Assembly: GCF_003367375.1 (NCBI RefSeq)
Contig: NZ_CP031416.1
Span: 1,681,501-1,745,500, forward strand
DNA from: Gallaecimonas mangrovi
Lineage (GTDB): Bacteria; Pseudomonadota; Gammaproteobacteria; Enterobacterales; Gallaecimonadaceae
Reading direction: 5' to 3'
Length of the DNA stretch: 64,000 nucleotides
The position numbers and the translations under genes were made by a program. Of this stretch, positions 7,895 to 16,317 are shown piece by piece; position 1 is the stretch's first letter; the number at the start of each line of letters is the position of its first letter. The notes beneath the pieces were generated by a model. That model ran no database searches. It was not told the DNA's origin and was given only the letters and a program-made list of their open reading frames with translations.

Positions 7895-9181
7895 TCAATG
7901 TTGCGGGACATGGCCCTTGCGGCCGTAAAAAGCGATGTAGAGGTAACAAATAATGGGCAGCGCAAAGGCCATGTGGATACCAAAGATATCCGCCGCCTTG
8001 CCCATGGCTACCGGCACCAATGCGCCGCCAACGATGGCCATACACAGAATGCCGGAGCCTTGAGCCGTGTGTTTGCCAAGGCCATGCACCGCCAAGCTGA
8101 AAATGGTGGGGAACATAATGGAATTGAACAGGCCCACTGCCAGCACCGCCCACATTGCCAGGTGGCCTTCACCCAGCAAGGTGACTATCAGCAGCACTAT
8201 TGCCGCCAGGGCGTTAAAGGCCAGCACCTTTCCAGCGCTGATATAGCGCATCACCGCCGAGCCAATAAAGCGGCCAACCATGGCGCCACCCCAATAGTAG
8301 GAGACATAGTGCGCTGCTTGGGATTCAGGCAGGTTGGCAATGTGGCTGTCGCTGATAAAGTTCACCAAAAAGGAACCAATAGAGACCTCAGCACCCACAT
8401 AAACAAAGATGCCCACAGCGCCCAGTACCAAGTGCCTAAACTGCCAGGCCGAACCGGTAACCGCGGCTTCTTCCAGGGCCTCTTCCTTTTGCTTTTCACG
8501 CAAATCAGGCAGCCGCAGCGCCGCCACAATGGCCGCTAACAGCGCAAAGGCAATAGCGAGCAGTAGGTAGGGGAATTTGACGGCATTGGCCTCTTGCAGG
8601 TGCACCTGCGCATCACTAAGCCCTTGGGTAGATGCGGTAGCGGCGCCCAAGATTAGTAGCGCGCCAAACCAAGGCGCAATGGTGGTGCCTAGGGAGTTGA
8701 AGGCTTGATTCAGTGTCAGCCGGACAGAAGCCGTATTGGGGTTCCCCAGCATAGTTACATAGGGGTTTACGGCAACTTGTAAGGTGGTTACGCCGCTCGC
8801 CAGAATAAACAGCGCCCCTAAGAACAGGCCATAAACCCGGTAGCTGGCCGCTGGAATAAACAGCAGGCAGCCAATGGCAGACACCACCAAGCTGGTTACC
8901 AGCGCCCATTTATATCCCACCTTTTTTACTAGCGCACCAGCGGGATAGGACACCACAAAATAAGCGCCGAAAAAGCAGAACTGGATCAGCATTGCCTGGG
9001 TGTAATTCAGTGAAAATACGTTCTTCAGATGTGGGATCAGAATGTCATTGAGACAGGTGATAAACCCCATAATGAAGAACAGGAAAGTCATTGAAGTCAG
9101 GGCAAAGGAGTAGCTCTGGTTACCCTGTTGTACCGTACTTTGCACGGTACTTTGTGAGAAGGAACCCGCCATGGCGTCCAT
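7895..9181 (-). CDS. FHS-family sugar:proton symporter (FucP/NagP type), copy 1
   Basis: 428 residues, 12 predicted membrane segments. The N-terminal half carries [17 protein letters not shown] and [13 protein letters not shown], and NPYVTMLG and [17 protein letters not shown] follow; these are landmarks of the fucose/glucose-galactose/N-acetylglucosamine permease family in the major facilitator superfamily. It is first of three tandem paralogs on the same strand (with 9416 and 10818). A LacI-type operator candidate lies at 9296, about 115 bases upstream. The ORF starts MDAMAG; the ATG at the fourth codon is an alternative. The substrate cannot be told from sequence; fucose, GlcNAc, glucose or galactose are the family options. 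Confidence 0.87.
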   Translation of the reverse strand: MDAMAGSFSQSTVQSTVQQGNQSYSFALTSMTFLFFIMGFITCLNDILIPHLKNVFSLNYTQAMLIQFCFFGAYFVVSYPAGALVKKVGYKWALVTSLVVSAIGCLLFIPAASYRVYGLFLGALFILASGVTTLQVAVNPYVTMLGNPNTASVRLTLNQAFNSLGTTIAPWFGALLILGAATASTQGLSDAQVHLQEANAVKFPYLLLAIAFALLAAIVAALRLPDLREKQKEEALEEAAVTGSAWQFRHLVLGAVGIFVYVGAEVSIGSFLVNFISDSHIANLPESQAAHYVSYYWGGAMVGRFIGSAVMRYISAGKVLAFNALAAIVLLIVTLLGEGHLAMWAVLAVGLFNSIMFPTIFSLAVHGLGKHTAQGSGILCMAIVGGALVPVAMGKAADIFGIHMAFALPIICYLYIAFYGRKGHVPQH

Positions 9182-9295
9182 ACCTCGTATCGATGTTGTT
9201 GTTCAGGCCTACAGCTGGCCCTGTTGATGCCAAGGCATATCAATGCCAGCGCATTTATTGTTGAAGAGCACTGAAACAAGGTAAAGGTTACTTTT

Positions 9296-9311
9296 ACGTA
9301 AACGTATAAAA
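9296..9311 (-). promoter_or_regulatory. Candidate LacI-family operator upstream of transporter copy 1
   Basis: ACGTAAACGTATAAAA preceded by TTTT. The left part contains the perfect palindrome TTTACGTAAA and matches a LacI/PurR-like half-site ACGTAAACG; the right half is imperfect. The same word is present upstream of transporter copy 3 at 12206. Confidence 0.45.
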
Positions 9312-9415
9312 TGCTGCTTGAGCGGTTGTGCGGCGGCGCTGAGTGGCGCTGTGATTTTTGCTGAAGTCGCTATTGGCTAACGCAGGGCGGAAATGGCGAG
9401 CCGGCATGTACCGGC

Positions 9416-10663
9416 TCAGTGGCGAGGAATAGAGCCTTTGAGGCCGTAAAAGGCGATATAGAGATAGCAAAGTATGGGCAGTGAAAAGGCCATTTGTATA
9501 CCTAAGGTATCGGCCATTGCGCCTACCAGCGGCGGCAAGATGGCCCCGCCGACAATCGCCAGGCATAAAATGCCGGAGCCTTGCGAGGTATATCTACCTA
9601 AGCCCTTGACCGCTAAGCTGAATATGGTGGGAAACATTACCGAGTTAAACAGCCCCACCGCCAACACCGCCCACATGGCAACGTGGCCTGAATAAATAAT
9701 GGTCACCAGCAATAGTGCTACAGCAGTAATAGCATTAAAGGCCAATACCTTACCGGCACTGACGTAACGCATCACAAAAAAGCCGATAAAGCGGCCGACC
9801 GTAGCGCCGCCCCAGTAGATGGACACATAGTAAGCCGCTACCGCTTCAGGTAGCGCGGCAATGTGCTTTTCACCGAGAAAGTTAACCAATAAAGAACCGA
9901 CGCTAACCTCGGCACCGACGTAGGTAAAAATGCCAATAGCGCCCAACACTAAATGCGGAAAATGCCAAGCCGAGCCCATGCTTTGGGTGTTGGCTATGGC
10001 GCGGCGCTCTTGCTGCTCGCGCATGTCCGGCAGTTTTAGCAAGGTAAACACCACCGCTAAAACCGCGAACAGTAATGCCAATAACAGGTAGGGAAACTTC
10101 AGGGTATCAGGGCCGCTTAGGCCGGTTTGTGGCAAGGTTGGGTCGGTGAGGGCACCGCCCAAAATAAAATAACCACCGAACCAGGGGGCCAGGGTGGTTC
10201 CTAAGGCATTAAAGGCTTGGGTAAGGGTTAACCGTGAAGAGGCGGTTTGCGGCCGGCCTAAAACGGTGACATAGGGGTTTGCTGCTACCTGCAATATCGC
10301 AACGCCGGCAGCCATAATAAAAAGCGCGCCAAGATACAGGGCATAAATCTGGTAACTGGCTGAAGGCACAAATAAAAATGAACCAATAGCTACCGTAACC
10401 AAGCCCACTACCATGCCCCACTTGTAGCCGATACGTTCAATCAAGGTGCCTGCGGGTATCGACACCACAAAGTAGGCGGCAAAAAAACAAAACTGGATCA
10501 GCATCGCCTGGGTGTAGTTCAAGGCAAACACATTCTTTAGGTGAGGAATAAGAATGTCATTTAGGCAGGTAATAAAGCCCCACATGAAAAACAGCGACGT
10601 CAACGCGCTGACGGCGAAGCCGTATCGCTGATGTTCCCCCGAACCGTGATGGGCGCCAGCCAT
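9416..10663 (-). CDS. FHS-family sugar:proton symporter (FucP/NagP type), copy 2
   Basis: 415 residues with the same 12-segment fold and family landmarks ([47 protein letters not shown]). It is clearly a paralog of the neighbours; its N-terminus is shorter (MAGAHHGSG). The middle loop ends MREQQERRA, where the family has a charged inter-domain linker. It lies between copies 1 and 3, with a terminator-like hairpin at 10782 upstream separating it from copy 3, so it likely has its own promoter. I see no strong LacI-type site in front of it, unlike the other two. Substrate unknown. Confidence 0.86.
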   Translation of the reverse strand: MAGAHHGSGEHQRYGFAVSALTSLFFMWGFITCLNDILIPHLKNVFALNYTQAMLIQFCFFAAYFVVSIPAGTLIERIGYKWGMVVGLVTVAIGSFLFVPSASYQIYALYLGALFIMAAGVAILQVAANPYVTVLGRPQTASSRLTLTQAFNALGTTLAPWFGGYFILGGALTDPTLPQTGLSGPDTLKFPYLLLALLFAVLAVVFTLLKLPDMREQQERRAIANTQSMGSAWHFPHLVLGAIGIFTYVGAEVSVGSLLVNFLGEKHIAALPEAVAAYYVSIYWGGATVGRFIGFFVMRYVSAGKVLAFNAITAVALLLVTIIYSGHVAMWAVLAVGLFNSVMFPTIFSLAVKGLGRYTSQGSGILCLAIVGGAILPPLVGAMADTLGIQMAFSLPILCYLYIAFYGLKGSIPRH

Positions 10664-10781
10664 GCTTGCGAACCTCTTATCGTTTTTTTGTTGGTACTGC
10701 CGATTAGGAGAGCATTCTTTACGGTATTAACGCTGGTGTCAAAAAAGCTTGCAACAGGAAGGGAGTAACGGGGTGTAAATA

Positions 10782-10810
10782 AAAAAGCCGGTGACAAGCA
10801 CCGGCTTTTT
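10782..10810 (-). terminator. Intrinsic terminator of transporter copy 3
   Basis: AAAAAGCCGGTG, loop ACAAG, CACCGGCTTTTT. The minus-strand U run follows the stem just after the stop of the gene at 10818. Confidence 0.87.
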
Positions 10811-10817
10811 CAAAGGC

Positions 10818-12086
10818 TTAGGCGTGACGGGGTTTGGAACCTTTAGCGCCGTAGAAGGCGATGTACAGGTAGCAAATAATGGTCACGGCCAATGACACTT
10901 GCAGGCCGAAGTGGTCAGCAAGCTGACCGGTCAGCGGTGGCACGATAGCGCCGCCAACGATAGCCTGGCAGAGAATGCCGGAGCCTTGGGAAGTGTGTTT
11001 ACCCAAACCTTGCAGCGCCAAGCTGAAGATAGTGGGGAACATGACCGAGTTAAAGAGGCCCACTGCGACAATCGCATACATGGCAACATGGCCCGAGCTC
11101 AATACGGTAACGGCAACCAGCAGGGTGTTCACGATGGCGTTGAAGGTCAGTACCTTGCGCGCATCAACACGGAACATGATGGCAGAGCCGATAAAGCGGC
11201 CGATCAACGCACCCATCCAGTACAAGGTCACGTAATGGGCGGCGTCGGTTTCTTTCATCGAGGCAATGCTATCAAGGCCCAAGAAGTTGATCATGGTTGA
11301 ACCGATGGTCACTTCCGCACCCACATAAGCAAAGATACCGATAGCACCTAATACTAGGTGTGGGTATTGCCAAGCCGAGCCACCAGTGGTGTGGTCGATA
11401 GCTTGCTGCTCTTCTTCCTGGCTCATGTCAGGCAGTTTGAGCACTGCAAAAATCAGCGCCAACAGACCAAGGGCAATGGCCAGCAGCAGGTAAGGGAATT
11501 TAACGGCATCGGCTTCGGCCAAGCGGTCAGTGGCACTGCTCGCCGCGCCAAGGATAAGCAAGCCACCAATCAACGGCGCTATGGTGCCGCCCAAGGAGTT
11601 CAGGGCCTGGGTCAGGGTTAAACGGAAAGACGCAGTTTCTGGCTTACCTAAAATGGTGACATAGGGGTTAGCCGCTACCTGCAAGGTAGTAATGCCGGAA
11701 GCCAGAATAAAGAGGGCGCCTAAAAATACCGGGTAAGCGCGTGAGCTGGCGGCTGGAATAAACAGCAAACAACCAATGGCGGCAGTAACTAGGCCTGCAA
11801 CGAGGCCCCACTTGTAACCAATGCGCTTAACCAAGGCACCGGCGGGTAGTGAAACCACAAAGTAGGCACCAAAGAAGCAAAACTGGATCAGCATGGCTTC
11901 AAAGTAGTTCAGCTGAAATACGTTCTTAAGGTGCGGGATCAGGGTGTCATTGAGGTTGGTGATCAACCCCCACATAAAAAACAGTGAAGACAAAGACACC
12001 AACGCAAACAGGTAGTTCTTCGGTTGTCCTTGCTGCTGCATTGTTTGGGCAGTGCTCTGTGGCGTTGCTCCAGCCATAGCGTGCAA
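10818..12086 (-). CDS. FHS-family sugar:proton symporter (FucP/NagP type), copy 3
   Basis: 422 residues, 12 membrane segments. [26 protein letters not shown] and [17 protein letters not shown] mark the FucP/NagP family. The N-terminal 20 residues are Gln-rich ([10 protein letters not shown]), as in copy 1, and the middle linker is acidic ([10 protein letters not shown]). A LacI-type operator candidate lies about 120 bases upstream at 12206. Copies 1 and 3 share the operator and the MxAMAG start and may respond to the same regulator. No sugar kinase or hydrolase gene is adjacent, so the substrate cannot be inferred from context. Confidence 0.87.
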   Translation of the reverse strand: MHAMAGATPQSTAQTMQQQGQPKNYLFALVSLSSLFFMWGLITNLNDTLIPHLKNVFQLNYFEAMLIQFCFFGAYFVVSLPAGALVKRIGYKWGLVAGLVTAAIGCLLFIPAASSRAYPVFLGALFILASGITTLQVAANPYVTILGKPETASFRLTLTQALNSLGGTIAPLIGGLLILGAASSATDRLAEADAVKFPYLLLAIALGLLALIFAVLKLPDMSQEEEQQAIDHTTGGSAWQYPHLVLGAIGIFAYVGAEVTIGSTMINFLGLDSIASMKETDAAHYVTLYWMGALIGRFIGSAIMFRVDARKVLTFNAIVNTLLVAVTVLSSGHVAMYAIVAVGLFNSVMFPTIFSLALQGLGKHTSQGSGILCQAIVGGAIVPPLTGQLADHFGLQVSLAVTIICYLYIAFYGAKGSKPRHA

Positions 12087-12205
12087 ACCTCGTAGTGGAT
12101 AGTTTTAAGTTTTATGCAGACCCAAAAAGGTCTGCCCTTGTGCTCAGGGCACAGATTTAATGGCGGCATTCTCTGTTGCTATTAAGAAACCGTCAAACTC
12201 GCTTT

Positions 12206-12221
12206 AACGTAAACGATTAAA
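12206..12221 (-). promoter_or_regulatory. Candidate LacI-family operator upstream of transporter copy 3
   Basis: AACGTAAACGATTAAA is an imperfect palindrome resembling AACGTAAACG-TTTACGTT. It shares CGTAAACG with the sites at 1005 and 9296. No lacI-type regulator gene lies in the window. Confidence 0.45.
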
Positions 12222-12281
12222 TGCGTTACTCAGTGGTTCATTCTGGCACTTGAGCGGCAACAGCAGGCACGCCTTGGCCAG

Positions 12282-12749
12282 CTATTTGGCCAGTGCGGCC
12301 AACTGGCCACCGGTCAGTTGTATTAAATCACTGGGATTAAGCGACACTTCAAGGCCACGTTTACCGGCACTGACATGAATCATGTCAAAGCCGCTGGCAC
12401 TGTCGTCAAGAAACAGTGCTAAGCGCTTTTTTTGCCCAAGGGGGCTAATGCCGCCCACCACATAGCCGGTGGCTTTTTCGGCCTCTGCTGGCACCGCCAT
12501 TTCGGCCTTTTTTCCCCCCGCGGCTTTGGCTAGCCGTTTTAAATCGAGGTGTTTATCAACAGGGACCAACGCCACCACCAATTTGCCGGTATCAAGCTTT
12601 GCCAGTAGCGTTTTAAATACTTGGGCGTAGGGGAGAGCCAGTGCGTCAGCGGCCTCCAAACCATAAGCGGGCGCTTTAGGGTCATGGTGGTAGCTTAAAA
12701 TTTGATGGGGAACCTGCTGTTTTTCCAGCAGAACGATGGCCGGTGTCAT
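12282..12749 (-). CDS. ybaK: Cys-tRNA(Pro)/Cys-tRNA(Cys) deacylase YbaK/EbsC
   Basis: A 155-residue cytoplasmic trans-editing enzyme that hydrolyses mischarged Cys-tRNA(Pro). Features include the invariant lysine region YAQVFKTLLA (around residue 46), VPVDKHLDLKRLAKAAGGKKAEM and the GYVVGGISPLGQKKRL block, which are characteristic of YbaK rather than of the ProX or INS editing domains. The length equals the family norm. The start at 12749 has AAGGATGA about 6 bases upstream. Transcribed alone, between the transporter cluster and the first M3 peptidase. Confidence 0.92.
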   Translation of the reverse strand: MTPAIVLLEKQQVPHQILSYHHDPKAPAYGLEAADALALPYAQVFKTLLAKLDTGKLVVALVPVDKHLDLKRLAKAAGGKKAEMAVPAEAEKATGYVVGGISPLGQKKRLALFLDDSASGFDMIHVSAGKRGLEVSLNPSDLIQLTGGQLAALAK

Positions 12750-12851
12750 GGTTCATCCTTTAACGGCGTTGCGCCTGATTAGGGTACCAGAATTGGGCTT
12801 TAAATGGGGCTGTGGCGGGATTTAATGGCGTTTATAAACCGGCTTTGGCAA

Positions 12852-12880
12852 TAAAAAAAGGCGCCTTGCGGCGCCTTTTT
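12852..12880 (-). terminator. Intrinsic terminator of the first M3 peptidase gene
   Basis: AAAAAAAGGCGCC, loop TTGC, GGCGCCTTTTT directly after the stop codon of the gene at 12882. Confidence 0.87.
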
Positions 12881-12881
12881 G

Positions 12882-15020
12882 TTAGTTCACCAAACCGCGG
12901 CGCTTGAGTAGCGCATCGATGGTGGGCTTTTGGCCACGGAACTTGATGTAGTCTTCCATCAAGTCTTGGCTGTTGCCTTTAGACAATACGTCTTTACGGA
13001 ACTTGTCGCCGTTTTCACGGGTCAGGCCGCCATTGTCTTTCATGTACTGGAAGGCGTCGGCTGCAAATACTTCGGTCCACAGGTAAGCGTAGTAACCGGC
13101 AGAATAGCCGCCAGAGAAGATGTGGCTGAAGTAACGAGACTTGTAGCGCGGTGGAACCGGCGCGTAATCGATGCCGTGTTTGGCCAGTGCTTTGTGCTCA
13201 AAGGCGTCGATGTCGTCAATTTTGGTGCCAGCCGGAATGCTGTGCCATTCCATATCCAAAAGGGCTGCGCCAAGGTATTCAGTGGTGTCAAAGCCCATGT
13301 TGAACTTGTGGGCAGCCAGCACTTTATCCAGCAGCTCTTTCGGAATTGGCGCGCCAGTTTTGTAGTTCTTGGCGTAGTGGGAAATCACTTCTGGGTTGAT
13401 GTCCCAATCTTCGTTGAACTGTGATGGGAATTCGACGAAGTCGCGTGGGGTATTGGTACCGGCCAGTGACGGATATTTCACGTCAGAGAACATACCGTGC
13501 AGGGCGTGACCAAATTCGTGGAACATGGTGGTCACTTCGTCAAAGGTCAGCAGGGTGGGCTGGCCTGGCGCCGGTTTTGGAATGTTCAAGGCGTTGTAAA
13601 TAACCGGGTGGTTACCCAACAGGCCTGACTGTGTTACCCACTCAGACATCCAGGCGCCACCGCTTTTACCGGTGCGGGCGTAGGGATCTTCGTAGAACAG
13701 GCCAATGGATTTACCGTCAGCGTCGAACACTTCAAACGGCATGACATCTTTGTTCCAAACCGGCAGGTCTTTACGCTCTTTAAAGGTAATGCCATACAGT
13801 TTGTGCATGGCATAGAACAGGCCGTCATGCAGTACGTTATTGAATTCGAAGTAAGGTTTAACTTGGCTTTCGTCCAGGTCATATTTGGCTTTACGCACTT
13901 TTTCGGCGTAATAGGCCCAGTCCCAAGGCTGCAGTTTGAAATCGCCGCCGTCTTTTTTGATTTCAGCTTGAATATCAGCCGCTTCAGATTTGGCTTTGGC
14001 TACGGCTTTGGGCGCCAGTTTATCAAGGATGTCAAAAACGGCGTCCGGGGTTTTGGCCATTTGGTCTTCCAGCACATAAGCCGCCCAAGTGGGGTAACCC
14101 AGCAACTTGGCTTTTTCGGCGCGCAGTTCAACCAGTTTCAGCAATACCGGGCCGTTATCCTGGGCGCGGTGAGCAGAGGTTTCCCAGATTTTTTTGCGAA
14201 GCTCGCGGTTATCCAGGTGCTGCAAGATGGGCTGGCGAGTGGTGTTAACCAGGGTGATCATGTAGCCATCTTTGCCGGCATCTTTGGCTGCAGCGGCCAG
14301 TGACGCGATTTCGTCATCGCTAAGGCCTGCCAGTTCGCTCTTGTCCTTCACCAAAATAGTTTCGTTTTTGAACGACTGTAAGATGTTGGTAGTAAATTGG
14401 CTGGTCAGTTTGGCCAGTTCACCGTTGATTTCACCGATCTTCGCTTTGTCTTGGGCTGACAGTTTGGCACCAGCGCGAACAAAGTTGTTGTAGTAGAAGT
14501 CCGTCAGGCGCTGGTCTTCTTTGCTCAGGCTCGCTTTGTTTTTGTAGATGGTTTCAATGCGGGCGAAAAGCGTTGGATTGAGGTAAATGCTGTCGCTGTG
14601 AGCGGCCAGCTTAGGCGCCATCTCCGCTTCGATGTCTTGGTATTGCTTGTTTGATACCAGGCCAGACAGGTTGCCAAACACGGTGGATACGCGGTTTAGC
14701 AAGGTGCCGGATTTTTCCATGGCAACAATGGTGTTTTCGAAGGTCGGGGCGGCACTGTTATCAGCAATCGCTTTAATTTCAGCACTGTGCTCTTGCATGC
14801 CTTTTTTAAAGGCAGGCAGGTAGTCGTCAACAGTGATCTTATCGAATTCTGGGGCCTGATATTGCAGCGTGCTTTTGTGCATCAGCACGTTTTCATGGTC
14901 GGCGGACATAGCTGACTGCTCTTTGGCCGGGGCTGCTTGATGTTCTGCTTTTGGGTCATCTGAGCAGGCGCTCAGGGCCAGTGCTGCGCCAATGGCGGTA
15001 GCAATAAGGGTCTTACGCAT
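12882..15020 (-). CDS. M3-family metallopeptidase, lipoprotein (Dcp-like), copy 1
   Basis: 712-residue zinc oligopeptidase. The start at 15020 has GGGAGAA about 5 bases upstream and opens a lipoprotein signal (MRKTLIATAIGAALALSAC) with the lipobox cysteine at residue 19, so the enzyme should be anchored in the cell envelope. The zinc site FHEFGHALHGMFS lies in the C-terminal half, followed by EFPSQFNEDW; AGYYAYLWTEVFAADAF is the family C-terminal block. Closest relation is peptidyl-dipeptidase Dcp, which trims dipeptides from short peptides. A paralog lies at 16318. The mature enzyme probably scavenges peptides. Confidence 0.9.
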   Translation of the reverse strand: MRKTLIATAIGAALALSACSDDPKAEHQAAPAKEQSAMSADHENVLMHKSTLQYQAPEFDKITVDDYLPAFKKGMQEHSAEIKAIADNSAAPTFENTIVAMEKSGTLLNRVSTVFGNLSGLVSNKQYQDIEAEMAPKLAAHSDSIYLNPTLFARIETIYKNKASLSKEDQRLTDFYYNNFVRAGAKLSAQDKAKIGEINGELAKLTSQFTTNILQSFKNETILVKDKSELAGLSDDEIASLAAAAKDAGKDGYMITLVNTTRQPILQHLDNRELRKKIWETSAHRAQDNGPVLLKLVELRAEKAKLLGYPTWAAYVLEDQMAKTPDAVFDILDKLAPKAVAKAKSEAADIQAEIKKDGGDFKLQPWDWAYYAEKVRKAKYDLDESQVKPYFEFNNVLHDGLFYAMHKLYGITFKERKDLPVWNKDVMPFEVFDADGKSIGLFYEDPYARTGKSGGAWMSEWVTQSGLLGNHPVIYNALNIPKPAPGQPTLLTFDEVTTMFHEFGHALHGMFSDVKYPSLAGTNTPRDFVEFPSQFNEDWDINPEVISHYAKNYKTGAPIPKELLDKVLAAHKFNMGFDTTEYLGAALLDMEWHSIPAGTKIDDIDAFEHKALAKHGIDYAPVPPRYKSRYFSHIFSGGYSAGYYAYLWTEVFAADAFQYMKDNGGLTRENGDKFRKDVLSKGNSQDLMEDYIKFRGQKPTIDALLKRRGLVN

Positions 15021-15279
15021 CGGGTTCTCCCAAGGATGTTTGCTTGCGCGGCCTTTCTTGTTATGTGAAGGCATAAACGCGCGGTGCTGTGGTTAACAGC
15101 GGAACCATAGCAAGTAGCAACGCCTTTTAACAATGGCTACCGGCCGGAACCACCGGCCGTTCACCGAGCATTTTCGGTAAGAGGATGTTGCAAAAGCGCC
15201 TTTTTAACGCTGCCATTGCATCTGTTACTTTTTATTATCTTTTTTTGCGTGCCGTTGCGGCGGGTAAGGATGAAAGGCC

Positions 15280-16278
15280 ATGTATTTACAAATGCCCAAG
15301 CTAAACGATTTTGAACGGGTTTCTTTACTGGAAGGCCCCACACCTATTCAGCGGCTGACACGATTGGAGCAATGTGTTGATGGCCGCTGTGCCTTGTTTG
15401 TGAAAAGGGACGACTTAACCGGCCTTGGTGGCGGCGGCAACAAGCTGAGAAAGCTCGAGTTTTTGTTGGGGCAAGCCAGAGCTGAGGGTAAAGACACCTT
15501 AATTACGGTAGGGGCGCGGCAATCTAACCATGCCCGGTTAACGGCGGCCAGTGCTGCCGCGGTAGGCTTTCACGCAGAGCTGGTATTAACGCGTACTGTG
15601 GCTAAAAGTGATGACGATTATCTTTATAACGGCAACCCGCTGCTTGATAACCTGTTTGGCGCCACCATCCATGACCTGCCAGGCGACGCCGATGCCTTGG
15701 CCTTTGCCGAACAGCGGGCGCGGGAATTGGCTGGCCGCGCTTTGGTTATTCCGGCCGGTGGCTCTAGCGCCATCGGTATGTTGGGTTACGCCAGTTGCGC
15801 CGAAGAAATTGTGCACCAGGAAGTGGCCATGGGCCGTTATTTTGACAAAGTGGTGGTGGCCAATGGCAGTCATGGCACCCAAGCCGGTTTGGTCGCCGGT
15901 TTTAAGGCCTTAGGCCACAGTGGCAGCAAGGTGCAAGGCTACACGGTGCTTTCGCCATTGGCTGAGGCCTGTAGCAATACCTTGGCTAAGGCGCAGCAGG
16001 TAGCTGCCCTGTTAGGCAGCGACGTCACGGCGAGCGATATTCTCATTGACGATAGTGAATTAGGCCCAGGCTACGGTATCGAAACCGCGTCGATGAAAGC
16101 GGCGCTCAGCCTGATGGCAAGGCGCCAGGGGCTGCTGTTAGACCCTGTCTATAGTGGTAAGGCTTTTGCCGGTTTGCTAGCGGCAATTAATGCTGGGAAA
16201 TACGACGGCCAAACGCTGCTGTTTGTGATGACTGGCGGCACACCGGGGCTTTTTGCTTACCGCCAGGCCCTGGCATAA
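15280..16278 (+). CDS. dcyD: D-cysteine desulfhydrase / ACC deaminase family
   Basis: A 332-residue PLP enzyme of the tryptophan-synthase-beta fold. Key elements: LFVKRDDLTGLGGGGNKLRKLEFLL (PLP lysine in GGNKLRK, around residue 53), GARQSNHARLTAA, the phosphate loop PAGGSSAIGMLGY, and the C-terminal DPVYSGKAF. These features match D-cysteine desulfhydrase (D-Cys to pyruvate, H2S and ammonia). The related ACC deaminase cannot be fully excluded. Ribosome site GAAAGG 5 bases before the ATG. Monocistronic, between two divergent or convergent M3 peptidase genes. Confidence 0.85.
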   Translation: MYLQMPKLNDFERVSLLEGPTPIQRLTRLEQCVDGRCALFVKRDDLTGLGGGGNKLRKLEFLLGQARAEGKDTLITVGARQSNHARLTAASAAAVGFHAELVLTRTVAKSDDDYLYNGNPLLDNLFGATIHDLPGDADALAFAEQRARELAGRALVIPAGGSSAIGMLGYASCAEEIVHQEVAMGRYFDKVVVANGSHGTQAGLVAGFKALGHSGSKVQGYTVLSPLAEACSNTLAKAQQVAALLGSDVTASDILIDDSELGPGYGIETASMKAALSLMARRQGLLLDPVYSGKAFAGLLAAINAGKYDGQTLLFVMTGGTPGLFAYRQALA

Positions 16279-16304
16279 AAAAGCCCCGCACCAGCGGGGC
16301 TTTT
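16277..16304. terminator. Bidirectional intrinsic terminator
   Basis: AAAAAAGCCCCGC, loop ACCA, GCGGGGCTTTT between the convergent dcyD and second M3 peptidase genes. Confidence 0.85.
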
Positions 16305-16317
16305 CACTCATAGCGAC

